40,047 bases of DNA. Origin: Sulfurovum sp. Lineage in GTDB: Bacteria; Campylobacterota; Campylobacteria; Campylobacterales; Sulfurovaceae. The notes under the pieces were generated by a model, which did no database searches, was not told the DNA's origin, and was given only the letters and a program-made list of their open reading frames with translations. Shown piece after piece: positions 1-8,560 of the stretch; the stretch's first letter is position 1; each line of letters opens with the position of its first letter. The position numbers and the translations under genes are program-made. The DNA lies in NCBI GenBank assembly GCA_027019175.1, contig JALUXB010000060.1:1-40047 (forward strand), written 5' to 3'.

Positions 1-988
1 TGAACGACTTTGTATTAAAAGGCATCACCTTTTCCTTCATTTGTACCGAAGCATCAAACCTATGGGCTACTTCCACGGTAAAATCATCACAACTGTCACA
101 ATGGTTCGGTTGCTTTACGATTTTCCACTGAGAGTCTAATGCACCTAAAATTTTTATAAAAAACTCAGAATCTCTAAAAATTCTCTGTTCTGAATTGGCA
201 TTTCGCAAATATGATCTCACAAATTCATGTCCACTTATTTCTTCAACACCATAACACTTTTCGTTCCAATCTAAATGCCCAGGTATTATCATCATAACCT
301 TATCGCAAGAAAGGGTGGTATATCTACTTTTTGCCTCAAGATGATCCGCAGGTACAGCTACTCCAACATTTCTAAAGTAGTTTCTCTGCCATGGTTTAAA
401 GGTTTTTACCATATCGTTTGCCCAAAGGTTCCCTTGAGAATGCGATATAAGCAGGACTCTATGTCCTTTGTCAAAACTAAGTTCCTGATAGTCAGCCGCC
501 ATCTCTTGAACATTGGAAAGATGCGTTATTGTTGCCAAATAGACATAGGCTTTTAGTTTTTCTTTGAACTCTTCAGGATATCCGTTATCAATAATAAACC
601 ATTCCAGCATTTTAAACAGTGAGTGATTATCAACTTGACCTGCTTCCTTCATCTGAACATATGTCTCTACCAAATCAAAAAACTGCTTGAATTTTTCATC
701 ATGATCAGGGTCATTTCGGTACATTCCGTGCCAGTTATATGCTATTTTGAATGCATATTTTTTACCTAAAGGGTTGTTGTCATACATAATATCTTCTTTT
801 CTGATTATACCTTTTTCCAAAAGCTTATCTCGTACTGTATTTTTTCCATCCTTTGCCTGTTTGTAGGTATTCCATACACCATTTCCGAAGTAAATATCGG
901 TAATACACTCACTGTAGTCATTGGCTGCATGCAGTGCTGTATAAAAAAGAACCATGCCTGTAAAAACAATTTTCAGTATATTTTTCAT
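1..988 (-). CDS. Secreted alpha/beta-hydrolase-like protein, 3' end cut by the window edge
   Basis: The frame starts at an ATG at 988 and stays open to base 2, giving at least 329 residues with no stop, so the C-terminus is missing. The N-terminus is a signal peptide (MKNILKIVFTGMVLFYTALHA), which predicts export. Around residue 184 the stretch LLISHSQGNLW looks like the nucleophile elbow of a lipase or esterase; the first Gly of the usual GxSxG is Ser here, as in some divergent hydrolases. A CxxC (NHCDSCDD) lies near the cut end. It begins 4 bp after the stop of the gene at 993-1916, so the two are probably co-transcribed. Substrate and role are unknown, and hydrolase activity is inferred only from the elbow motif. 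Confidence 0.75.
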   Translation of the reverse strand, partial: MKNILKIVFTGMVLFYTALHAANDYSECITDIYFGNGVWNTYKQAKDGKNTVRDKLLEKGIIRKEDIMYDNNPLGKKYAFKIAYNWHGMYRNDPDHDEKFKQFFDLVETYVQMKEAGQVDNHSLFKMLEWFIIDNGYPEEFKEKLKAYVYLATITHLSNVQEMAADYQELSFDKGHRVLLISHSQGNLWANDMVKTFKPWQRNYFRNVGVAVPADHLEAKSRYTTLSCDKVMMIIPGHLDWNEKCYGVEEISGHEFVRSYLRNANSEQRIFRDSEFFIKILGALDSQWKIVKQPNHCDSCDDFTVEVAHRFDASVQMKEKVMPFNTKSF

Positions 989-992
989 CACG

Positions 993-1916
993 CTACTCCT
1001 TCAATCCAGCTAAGTCAAAATCACATGGCTTTTCAAAGTAAGGGTCATCAAACACATGTCCGCTCATATTTCCGTTAAACCTGTAGTATGCCTTGATACG
1101 CTCTTTGGTGTTAAAGGCTTTATTGACATATTCATCATTAAAAATATCATTATCAATTCTATAATTTAAGGATTCTCCCAGTTTCTCATATGTTCTATAT
1201 CCACATTCTAATGCTTTATCTATCAACAAGTACTTCTTGTCTTCATAGGCGGTTTGTGGACTTTGGATAATCTGCTGAACCACCCGCCCCCACTGCAATC
1301 CTATTTCTGTTTTATGTTTAGGATAGTCAGAGTTGGCATACTTTTGAATGACCCACCGCTCCACATCATCCCTGATCCCGTTATGGTTGAAGTCAATCCC
1401 AAGCAGTGTTTCGTTATTTTTATCTTCATCGGGTTCGGGCGGGAGTTTGAAGCCGTTGATCACTTCGGGAACGTAGAAACGGTAGACAATGGGTTTGATG
1501 CGCATCCCCATACCGGGTTTCATTTTCATCAGATGTCTTATGGAGACCTCATAGAACCCTACTTCAAGCGGTTGATCAGGTGTAAAACGCAGGGTGTTTT
1601 CATTTTGGTCGTAGGTGACGGAGCCTTGGATGGTTTTGTTTTTGCTTCTTGAGATGCCGAATCCGAACATTCCCCATTTTTTCTTTTTTCCTGTTAAACG
1701 CTTCAGTATCACACTGTGCATTGTGCTTATGGGATTGAGCGCTTCGTTAAAGACCGCTTTTATGGTCGTGTTGGCATCGGCTTCCGGTGAAGCGGGTGCG
1801 GGTGTGAGTGATGTGATGATACTCTGATCTGTCCCTTCTGACTTGGTAACATCGATCGTTGCTGCAAAGAGCATACCCGCAACTAAAAACAGCAGTAAAC
1901 CTGTAAATTTTTTCAT
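993..1916 (-). CDS. Secreted protein with Ig-like domain and Ca-binding-type loop
   Basis: I chose the ATG at 1916 (307 residues) over an in-frame ATG at 1958. A strong Shine-Dalgarno, AGGAGGAAGAG, directly precedes it, and translation from there opens with a clean signal peptide (MKKFTGLLLFLVAGMLFA). Residues about 35-150 resemble the SbsA-type bacterial Ig-like fold (an N-terminal PAPASPEADANTTIKAVFNEAL stretch and a C-terminal FYEVSIRHL...YRFYVPE strand pattern). Residues 175-184 (DFNHNGIRDD) look like an EF-hand/dockerin-type calcium loop. It is the first gene of a two-gene operon with the hydrolase-like gene downstream. A nine-G tract lies about 52 bp upstream of the start. Function unknown; an extracellular or periplasmic place is inferred. 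Confidence 0.75.
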   Translation of the reverse strand: MKKFTGLLLFLVAGMLFAATIDVTKSEGTDQSIITSLTPAPASPEADANTTIKAVFNEALNPISTMHSVILKRLTGKKKKWGMFGFGISRSKNKTIQGSVTYDQNENTLRFTPDQPLEVGFYEVSIRHLMKMKPGMGMRIKPIVYRFYVPEVINGFKLPPEPDEDKNNETLLGIDFNHNGIRDDVERWVIQKYANSDYPKHKTEIGLQWGRVVQQIIQSPQTAYEDKKYLLIDKALECGYRTYEKLGESLNYRIDNDIFNDEYVNKAFNTKERIKAYYRFNGNMSGHVFDDPYFEKPCDFDLAGLKE

Positions 1917-1948
1917 CTCTTCCTCCTCATGTTTAAAAAATACTTTTA

Positions 1949-1976
1949 AGTATAGCATAGTTCAAACGGGGGGGGG
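1949..1976 (-). promoter_or_regulatory. Candidate promoter with a G9/C9 homopolymer tract
   Basis: On the minus strand a -10-like TATACT (1949-1954) lies 33 bp before the ATG at 1916. Upstream of it, after 13 bp, is a run of nine C (nine G on the + strand, 1968-1976), where a -35 element and its spacer would fall. Homopolymeric G/C tracts of this length often drive phase variation in Campylobacterota. A change in tract length here would alter promoter spacing rather than reading frame. Confidence 0.5.
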
Positions 1977-2046
1977 AATTGATCTGGGTCAAGAGTAAAA
2001 CAAAAGAAGGATACTACAAAAAGCAGAGGAAAGGTTAAAAGCTACT

Positions 2047-2823
2047 TCAAATCCCCAACTCTTTCTGCCTGTTGTCAAGATAGTGATTGACACCTTCGAC
2101 AATCCCTTCGGCAATACGTTCCTGATATTTCGGGTCAAATAGTCTTTCCCGCTCTTTGCTGTTGGTAATGTAGCCTACCTCTACTAATATCGATGGTCGG
2201 CTTGCACCTACCAATACATAAAACGGTGCTGCTTTTGCACCGCCGTTTTTGACATCGGGGTATCTGCTGTGCAGGCGTCTCATAATATTGTTCTGTACAT
2301 CAATAGCAAGTTTGTGTGACTCAACCACTTTGGGTCCTGCCAGTACCGAATCGACAATCACATCTCTGCTCAGTGTATCTGTCCCTTTCAGCACCGCTTC
2401 ATTCTCACGTTGTGCGATACGCTGAGAACGTCCGTCACGTGTCTTTTGGAGATAGTAGGTTTCTACTCCTTCTACTTGTTCAAAACGGCTTTTGTCGGCA
2501 ATGGCATTGGCATGAATGGAGATGAAAACATCTGCATCTTTCTGATCTGCGATGTGTGTGCGTTCCCCCAGTTTCAAAAATCTATCGGTTCCACGTGTCA
2601 TATAGACACGGTAACCTTCGCTTCGAAACTCATTTTGCAGCTTTTTGACAATCTGCAATACCAGGTCTTTTTCCTGTCTACCCCCGCATTGTGCACCGCA
2701 GTCATGACCGCCATGCCCCGCATCGATCACCACCAGCCTGTTGGAACGGTCAGGCCCCATACATCCGTTCAGGCTCAACAAGAAAGCTGCAAGAAGTGCC
2801 CAAAGTGCAATATTTCGTTTCAT
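2047..2823 (-). CDS. Lipoprotein N-acetylmuramoyl-L-alanine amidase without AMIN domain
   Basis: This 258-residue protein is a zinc amidase of the Amidase_3 family, which cuts the bond between N-acetylmuramic acid and L-alanine in peptidoglycan. Zinc ligands H37 (DAGHGG), E51 and H104 (SIHAN) and the catalytic glutamate E215 (VEVGYIT) are all present. A lipobox, LSLNGC, puts the lipidated Cys at residue 21; the next residue is Met, not Asp, so outer-membrane sorting is likely. The catalytic domain starts almost at once, so there is no AMIN targeting domain. It lies 12 bp downstream of a full-length paralog (2836-4062) with very similar sequence, including ASRPSILVEVGYI. This suggests tandem duplication followed by loss of the N-terminal domain and gain of a lipid anchor. 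Confidence 0.92.
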   Translation of the reverse strand: MKRNIALWALLAAFLLSLNGCMGPDRSNRLVVIDAGHGGHDCGAQCGGRQEKDLVLQIVKKLQNEFRSEGYRVYMTRGTDRFLKLGERTHIADQKDADVFISIHANAIADKSRFEQVEGVETYYLQKTRDGRSQRIAQRENEAVLKGTDTLSRDVIVDSVLAGPKVVESHKLAIDVQNNIMRRLHSRYPDVKNGGAKAAPFYVLVGASRPSILVEVGYITNSKERERLFDPKYQERIAEGIVEGVNHYLDNRQKELGI

Positions 2824-2835
2824 ATATTTCCTTTA

Positions 2836-4062
2836 TTAAAGTTCGATCTCGCGCTCTCTGTTGTTCAGGTAACTCTGTATCCCATCGGCGATCCCTTTGG
2901 CAATTTGATCCTGATATTTCGGGTTGAAAAGCCGCTTTCGTTCGGTCGGATTTGAAATATATCCTACTTCTACCAAAATAGAAGGGCGGCTTGCGCCTAC
3001 CAGTACCCAGAAAGGCGCATGACGCACACCTCCATCTACCACACCGCGATAGTGGGCGCGAAGGTTGGACAGGATGTGACGCTGCACATCAATAGCCAGT
3101 TTGTTCGACTCAATGATCTTGGGGCCGTTAAGCACCGAATCGATAATGACCTTTTTGCTCAGTGAAGTTCCCGCACCTTTAAGTACTGCCCGGTTTTCCC
3201 GGGCTGCTATACGCTGTGATTTTGCATCGCGTGTTTTCTGCAGGTAAAACGTTTCCACCCCCTGTGCCTTGTAACGTTTCCGTTTCGGTACGGAGTTGGC
3301 ATGAATGGAAACAAAGATTCGCGCATTTTTCCTGTCTGCAATTCGCGTACGCTGTGGCAGCTTCAGGAACTTGTCTGTCCGCCGGGTCATGTAGACACGG
3401 TACCCTTTGCGTTTAAGGTGTTTTTCGACACGCTTGGCAATCTGCAGGACAAGAGTCTTCTCCATCTTGCCCCCACCAATCGCACCACTGTCGTGTCCCC
3501 CGTGACCGGCATCGATAACAATGAGTTCACCTTTGCCGTGCCGATAGACATTTTTGGGTGTATCGATGACATAGGCATTGCTTTTTGCTACCGGCTTCTT
3601 ATGCGTCTTTTGAAGATGTTTGCTCTTAGTGACTACCACCTTTGTTTTAGCCCGTTTTGGCTTATGTGTCACACGTTTGCCAACCTTGAAAGGCGGTAGA
3701 GGAATGTGATAAGAGTTATAGGCAAAGAGTGGACGATAAGGGGTACACCCGTAACCGCGTTCCGTCTCAAGCACGACACGAACCGTTTTGGATTTGTACT
3801 GTGAAATACGGATAGAACGGCAGTGGGAACTCTTCAGCCCTCTGCTGACACGGCTGCTTTTCAGCCTTGCATTCGGGATGTCAAAAATTTCACGGTAGGG
3901 GTGGTTGAGGGTAAAGTGACGAATATCGCCCTTGTTGTAGCCTCTGTCAAACTTCAGGCGAAGTTCATTGTTCTTGATCTCCGCTTTTTGTAAAATGGCA
4001 ACTGATGCAAAGAGAATTGTCGTACTGCATAGCCACAGCAACAGTAAAACAAGACGTTTCAA
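2836..4062 (-). CDS. amiC: N-acetylmuramoyl-L-alanine amidase, AmiA/AmiC type
   Basis: This 408-residue periplasmic amidase would separate daughter-cell peptidoglycan. The signal peptide is MKRLVLLLLWLCSTTILFA. Residues about 22-120 form an AMIN-like beta domain, followed by a Lys-rich linker (about 128-160) and the Amidase_3 domain from about 180. Zinc ligands H187, E201 and H254 and catalytic E365 are intact. The only sensible start is TTG at 4062, 1 bp after the stop of the upstream monooxygenase gene and behind a purine-rich GGAGAAGAG. Campylobacter jejuni keeps an amidase gene at this place in the same cluster. The gene for its likely activator, the degenerate LytM protein at 9572-10942, and ftsEX lie in the same gene run. 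Confidence 0.92.
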   Translation of the reverse strand: MKRLVLLLLWLCSTTILFASVAILQKAEIKNNELRLKFDRGYNKGDIRHFTLNHPYREIFDIPNARLKSSRVSRGLKSSHCRSIRISQYKSKTVRVVLETERGYGCTPYRPLFAYNSYHIPLPPFKVGKRVTHKPKRAKTKVVVTKSKHLQKTHKKPVAKSNAYVIDTPKNVYRHGKGELIVIDAGHGGHDSGAIGGGKMEKTLVLQIAKRVEKHLKRKGYRVYMTRRTDKFLKLPQRTRIADRKNARIFVSIHANSVPKRKRYKAQGVETFYLQKTRDAKSQRIAARENRAVLKGAGTSLSKKVIIDSVLNGPKIIESNKLAIDVQRHILSNLRAHYRGVVDGGVRHAPFWVLVGASRPSILVEVGYISNPTERKRLFNPKYQDQIAKGIADGIQSYLNNREREIEL

Positions 4063-4063
4063 C

Positions 4064-5173
4064 TTATTTCTCTTCTCCGTACATCAGTTTGTCCATCAGC
4101 TCCTTGACAGTGATGATTTCATTGAGGCGGTAGCCGTTGGCTCCCGTAAAGAAAAGACCTGTTTCCGCAATACCGTCATAGGCATCGCTCAGACGGTCGG
4201 CAATACAATAGCCGACAACCTTCGCCTCTTCCCCACGGTTACATGGTGCCACACAGTTGGAAATACATGCGACTTTGGGTGCGGTTCCCTCTTCAATGCG
4301 CTTGTGCAGTTCACTCTTGACACCGCGCGCCGGATAGCCTACAGGAGATTTGAAGAGTTTAATGTCTTCTTCTTTGGCATCGATGATCTTCTGTTTCATC
4401 ACATCGCTTGCATCACACTCGACTGTGCCGATAAAGCGTGTACCAAGCTGTACGCCGCTTGCACCCAGTTCCATCATGCGTACTATATCATCGTGATCCC
4501 ACACACCGCCTGCGGCAATCACAGGGATTTCTCCCCAATTCTTCGCCTCTTCCACTACCGGCGGCAATATCTTTTCAAGCTGATTTTCCGGCAAAAAGCA
4601 CTCTTCATACTTGAATCCCTGATGTCCGCCGCTGAGTGGACCTTCGACAATGACAGCATCGGGCAGTCTATTGTGCTGTTTTTTCCAGCGTCTGCACAGA
4701 ATTCTCAACGCTTTAGCAGTAGAGACAATGGGCACCAGTGCCACATCCGGATAGTTTTTGGTCGCTTCTGGCATCGTAAGCGGAAGTCCCGCACCGGTAA
4801 TGATAATATTGGCTCCGGCTTTACAGGCATCTTCAACCACACGGTTGTAATCATTTTGTGCATAGAGGACATTTGCCGCCAGAGGTTTGTCGCCACAAAT
4901 TTTTCTGGCATTGTCAAAGATCTGTTTGAGTGCTTTGTAGGAATAAAAGTTGATCGCATCGAGAGGACGATGCTCTTTACCTACCATCTCTTTGTCGTCA
5001 AGATAGCTTCGGTCTTTGTAAACCCCGGTTCCTACCGCAGAAATAACACCCAGCCCTCCTTCTTTGGAAACCGTTCCTGCCAATTGATCCCAGGAGATAC
5101 CTACACCCATACCCCCCTGAATAATCGGTTTCTCAATCGTATATTTTCCAATTTTTAATGGTTTGAATGTCAT
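4064..5173 (-). CDS. Nitronate monooxygenase / 2-nitropropane dioxygenase family flavoprotein
   Basis: This 369-residue protein has the FMN-binding TIM-barrel pattern of the NMO/FabK family: an N-terminal KPIIQGGMGVGISWDQLAG, a central EGPLSGGHQGF, and the phosphate-binding AAGGVWDHDDIVRMMELGA with GVQLGTRFIGT. Members oxidise alkyl nitronates such as propionate 3-nitronate with FMN, and relatives serve as enoyl-ACP reductase (FabK). Motifs alone do not settle the substrate. A Cys-containing segment near residue 300 (ISNCVAPCNRG) is notable. The start ATG overlaps the tyrS stop (ATGA), so translational coupling is likely, and the stop lies 1 bp before the amidase start. It is cytosolic and sits in the housekeeping run. 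Confidence 0.85.
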   Translation of the reverse strand: MTFKPLKIGKYTIEKPIIQGGMGVGISWDQLAGTVSKEGGLGVISAVGTGVYKDRSYLDDKEMVGKEHRPLDAINFYSYKALKQIFDNARKICGDKPLAANVLYAQNDYNRVVEDACKAGANIIITGAGLPLTMPEATKNYPDVALVPIVSTAKALRILCRRWKKQHNRLPDAVIVEGPLSGGHQGFKYEECFLPENQLEKILPPVVEEAKNWGEIPVIAAGGVWDHDDIVRMMELGASGVQLGTRFIGTVECDASDVMKQKIIDAKEEDIKLFKSPVGYPARGVKSELHKRIEEGTAPKVACISNCVAPCNRGEEAKVVGYCIADRLSDAYDGIAETGLFFTGANGYRLNEIITVKELMDKLMYGEEK

Positions 5174-6375
5174 GCTCCCACCTTTACTTTTGCAAATTTA
5201 CGTTTCCCCACCTGCAATATATACTCTCCTTTTTCAAGGTTCGTTTTCTCATCGGTTACTTTTTCCTGATCGATACGCACAGCACCCTGCTTGATGTCAC
5301 GGCGCGCCTGTGAAGTCGAAGGCTCAATCCCCGCATCTACCAGTGCTTTGCATATCCATATACCCTCTTCAACGGTAACTTCCGGCATATCATCCGGCAG
5401 TTTGTTCGCCTTGAATACATTGTCAAACGCTGCTTTGGCCGCTTTTGCAGCTTCCTCATCGTAAAAACGTGTCACCAGCTCCATTGCCAGGTTCTCTTTA
5501 GCCGTTTTTGGGTGCAGTGTACCCGCTTCTACATCAGCTTTCATCTGTGCAATTTCTTCAAGCGGTTTTTCACTCAACAGCTCATAGTAGCGCCACATCA
5601 GTTCATCCGATATAGAGAGTGTTTTCGCATAAATATCTTTGGGCGCTTCGGTAATACCAATGTAGTTATTGAGCGACTTGCTCATCTTCTGCACACCGTC
5701 GAGCCCCTCAAGGATAGGCATCATCAGTACTGCCTGCTCTTTGCCGACATTATACGTACGCTGAAGCTGACGCCCCATCAAGAGGTTGAACTTCTGATCC
5801 GTCCCTCCAATTTCAATATCAGACTTCAACTCAACAGAGTCGTAGCCTTGCAGCAGCGGATAGATGAATTCAGAGATGGAAATACTCTGCCCGGCCTTAT
5901 AACGCTTCTCAAAGTCATCACGCTCAAGCATTCTTGCAACATTGAATGTCGTTGTCAATGCCACCATGCCTGCTGCACCAAGCGCCTCAAGCCATGAAGA
6001 GTTGAATACCACATCTGTTTTATTTTCATCAAGAATGTTAAATACCTGATCCTGGTAGGTTTGGGCATTGGCAAGAATGGTCTCTCTGTCGAGCACTTTT
6101 CGCGTTTCACTTTTACCTGTCGGGTCACCGATGGTTGCAGTGAAATCACCAATGAGAAGCTGCACTCTTCCTCCATGGTTCTGAAATGCACGCAGCTTCT
6201 GCAGCAGTACAGTATGGCCAAGGTGCAAGTCTGCACCGGTAGGGTCGAAACCCGCTTTGACAGTATAGGTTTCACCCGTTTCATAAAAACGCTTCACCAG
6301 TGTTTCGATACGCTCCATATCAATAATTTCGGCAGTGCCCCTGCGGATCTCTTCCAACGCTTGATTGACTGACAT
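5170..6375 (-). CDS. tyrS: Tyrosyl-tRNA synthetase
   Basis: This 401-residue class I aminoacyl-tRNA synthetase charges tRNA-Tyr with tyrosine. The HIGH-type signature is HLGH at residues 51-54 in GADLHLGHTVLLQK. The KMSKS loop is intact at 230-234 in GVQKMSKSLNNY. A C-terminal S4-like RNA-binding domain (about 335-401) contains SQARRDIKQGAVRI. Length fits the long TyrRS type seen in many Campylobacterota. It begins with ATG 17 bp after the spoT stop and overlaps the following monooxygenase gene by 4 bp. Confidence 0.97.
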   Translation of the reverse strand: MSVNQALEEIRRGTAEIIDMERIETLVKRFYETGETYTVKAGFDPTGADLHLGHTVLLQKLRAFQNHGGRVQLLIGDFTATIGDPTGKSETRKVLDRETILANAQTYQDQVFNILDENKTDVVFNSSWLEALGAAGMVALTTTFNVARMLERDDFEKRYKAGQSISISEFIYPLLQGYDSVELKSDIEIGGTDQKFNLLMGRQLQRTYNVGKEQAVLMMPILEGLDGVQKMSKSLNNYIGITEAPKDIYAKTLSISDELMWRYYELLSEKPLEEIAQMKADVEAGTLHPKTAKENLAMELVTRFYDEEAAKAAKAAFDNVFKANKLPDDMPEVTVEEGIWICKALVDAGIEPSTSQARRDIKQGAVRIDQEKVTDEKTNLEKGEYILQVGKRKFAKVKVGA

Positions 6376-6392
6376 TTTCTTCTCTTTCCTTC

Positions 6393-8546
6393 TTACTTGT
6401 TATATGCGTCATCCAGACTGATCATCTCGATCAGCTTGAATTTTTGTGCAATCTTCTCTTCGAGTACCTGTTTTCGGCTCTCTGAACTCTCCACCTCTAT
6501 CTGGCAATATTCCGCACTTTCGGAACTGTGAATACCCAACTCGATACTAATAACATTCATATCAAGTGCCGAGAGCTCAGCCAGCAGTTTTGCCAATATC
6601 CCCTTTTGGTTCTGCAGACTGATAATGAGCCGGTAGCGCGAAAGTTTGGTGCTTCGCCACTGGACAAAAAGCATCGGCTCCCCATGCACGATTTTGGCAT
6701 AGGCTTTCTTGCACAATTTATGGTGTATAATAGCCTTACTGTCCTTATAAAACGCTACAATCTGGTCCCCGACTTTCGGGTGACAGCAATAATCGAACTC
6801 CACCCCGTCCAGCGGCTTGTTGGTAAAGAAGCGGAAATGGTCGATTTCCTTTGCCTGCGGTTTTTTGTAACCCTTTTTAAGCAGCTCCCAGAAGCGTACC
6901 TCTTTTGCCCCCATATAGGTGGCCAGTTTATGAATCACCTCTTTAAAAAAATCAAGCTGGGTCGGCAGTTTATAGATTGTTTCACCCAGTCCCAATGCTT
7001 CTATGCGCTGCATAATCCCCTCTTTGCTCTGGTTAAACAAAGTGGCAAGAATGTTGTAGGCAGAAAAGGTATCGGTCTCTTTCAGGCGTGCACGGCACTG
7101 GCTGCGAATTCCCTCTTTGGCCTTGGAAGTTTTGACGGCATCCTGCCAGGAACAGTGAAGATGCGGTTTCTCATCTTTGAGAATGCGCACAATGTCACCA
7201 TTTTTCAGTACCGTAAGCAGCGAGGCTTTCTGTTTGTTAACCAGCGCGCCCACCGCGTGAGAACCTACTTCAGAGTGAATAGCGTAGGCGAAGTCAAGCG
7301 CTACAGAACCTTTTGGCAGTGTATAGTAGTCTCCTTTGGGAGAAAAAACAGTAATATCTTCGGAAAAAAGATCACTCTTGGCAAGCTCATAGAACTCCTC
7401 GACCGATTCATTCTGGTAGGAGAGACTCTCAAGCCACTGCAGGTTGACACTGTCACTGCCCTCTTTGTATTTCCAGTGTGCAGCAACCCCATACTCGGCA
7501 AGCCGGTGCATATCGCGTGTACGTATCTGTGCTTCAACAATCCCCTCTTCATTGAAGAGTGTTGTATGGATCGTTTTGTAGCCGTTCTCTTTGGGCACGG
7601 CAATATAATCTTTAAAGCGGGAGATAAGCGGAGTGAAATTCAAATGCATCAGTCCCAGCACGTTGTAACACTCCAGCGGCTGATTGACAATGATACGTAT
7701 GGCCAACAGGTCAAGTACCTCTTCAATACTTACCCCTTTACGGTGCATTTTGAGATAGATCGAATAATAGTGTTTTACACGTCCAATAATCTCAAATGTA
7801 CTGCTTTCAAAACCGTTCTGCTCCATGATTTTACGCACTTTCTGAATAAATGCGTTGAGTTTGAACTGCAGGTTCTGGGCATGGGCTTTCATGTAGGCAT
7901 CTATTTTGGCATAATCTTCAGGGTAAATATAGTAAAAACTAAGGTCTTCCAGGTGATTTTTCAAACGTGAAATACCAAGACGGTGCGCGATCGGTGCATA
8001 CACTACCAGCGTCTCTTCGGCGATGCGCTTCTGCTTGTGCGGCGGCAGGGCATCGAGAGTAAGCATATTGTGCAGACGGTCACAGAGCTTGATGACCAGT
8101 ACACGAATATCTTTGATGGAAGCAATCAGCATTTTTCTAAAAGTCAAAGCCGAAGAGATGAGGCGATCGTCCGATCCTGACGGGACGAGCTCTTCGTCAC
8201 GTATCTCGACGATTTTGGTCAATCCTTCGACCATATGCGCAACATCATCACCAAATCCTTCACGAATATCCTCAAGATCAAAGGTAGTATCTTCCACCAC
8301 ATCATGCAGCAGTGCAGCCTGTACCATGGTTTCATCGCCTGAAATGGTTGCAGTGATGGCCGCTACCAGAATGGGGTGCACGATGTAGGGCTCCCCGCTT
8401 TTGCGGAACTGTCCGTCGTGTGCCGTCAGGGCTAAATCAAGTGCTTTGGTAGTCTGTTCAGAAGGGTCGGGAAGCTTTTCCCAAAGAAGAGATGTGGCCT
8501 CCTCTATCGAATGGATCGCTTTGACGCGTTCAAGGAAGGCATCCAA
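6393..8546 (-). CDS. spoT: Bifunctional (p)ppGpp synthetase/hydrolase (RSH family)
   Basis: This 717-residue RSH enzyme makes and degrades the alarmone (p)ppGpp. The N-terminal HD hydrolase domain has the intact HDVVED motif (from H81). The synthetase domain contains RFKDYIAVPKENGYKTIHT; RxKD is the version seen in bifunctional enzymes. A TGS domain (about 385-450, FSPKGDYYTLPKGSVALDFAYAIH) and a C-terminal ACT domain (about 640-715, RLIISLQNQKGILAKLLAELS) follow. It should be the sole long RSH, as usual in this phylum. No upstream ATG fits, so the start is TTG at 8546, 6 bp after the rpoZ stop. A small hairpin spans the rpoZ stop and reaches the start codon. Confidence 0.96.
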   Translation of the reverse strand: MDAFLERVKAIHSIEEATSLLWEKLPDPSEQTTKALDLALTAHDGQFRKSGEPYIVHPILVAAITATISGDETMVQAALLHDVVEDTTFDLEDIREGFGDDVAHMVEGLTKIVEIRDEELVPSGSDDRLISSALTFRKMLIASIKDIRVLVIKLCDRLHNMLTLDALPPHKQKRIAEETLVVYAPIAHRLGISRLKNHLEDLSFYYIYPEDYAKIDAYMKAHAQNLQFKLNAFIQKVRKIMEQNGFESSTFEIIGRVKHYYSIYLKMHRKGVSIEEVLDLLAIRIIVNQPLECYNVLGLMHLNFTPLISRFKDYIAVPKENGYKTIHTTLFNEEGIVEAQIRTRDMHRLAEYGVAAHWKYKEGSDSVNLQWLESLSYQNESVEEFYELAKSDLFSEDITVFSPKGDYYTLPKGSVALDFAYAIHSEVGSHAVGALVNKQKASLLTVLKNGDIVRILKDEKPHLHCSWQDAVKTSKAKEGIRSQCRARLKETDTFSAYNILATLFNQSKEGIMQRIEALGLGETIYKLPTQLDFFKEVIHKLATYMGAKEVRFWELLKKGYKKPQAKEIDHFRFFTNKPLDGVEFDYCCHPKVGDQIVAFYKDSKAIIHHKLCKKAYAKIVHGEPMLFVQWRSTKLSRYRLIISLQNQKGILAKLLAELSALDMNVISIELGIHSSESAEYCQIEVESSESRKQVLEEKIAQKFKLIEMISLDDAYNK

Positions 8547-8560
8547 GGGAGATTATCCCT
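8546..8560 (-). promoter_or_regulatory. Hairpin at the rpoZ stop / spoT TTG start
   Basis: On the minus strand AGGGA-TAATC-TCCCT forms a 5-bp stem with a 5-base loop. It contains the rpoZ stop codon TAA in the loop, covers the only GA-rich ribosome-binding sequence, and ends on the first base of the spoT TTG codon. This could couple spoT translation to ribosomes finishing rpoZ. The stem is short and the role is inferred. Confidence 0.35.

Noticed and set aside
275-556. Plus-strand open frame near the left edge
   Set aside because: Antisense to the truncated hydrolase-like gene, which is open for 329 codons with a signal peptide and active-site motif.
1968-1976. G9 tract as a plain sequencing error
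   Set aside because: Kept as a finding because it is placed in a promoter; tract length itself remains uncertain without read data.
3968-5158. A 396-codon open frame opposite the nitronate monooxygenase gene
   Set aside because: Shadow of a well-supported flavoprotein gene; the translated product has no family pattern.
6528-7970. A 480-codon open frame opposite spoT
   Set aside because: It lies fully inside the conserved spoT gene on the other strand, lacks a recognisable domain or ribosome-binding site, and is explained by codon pattern.
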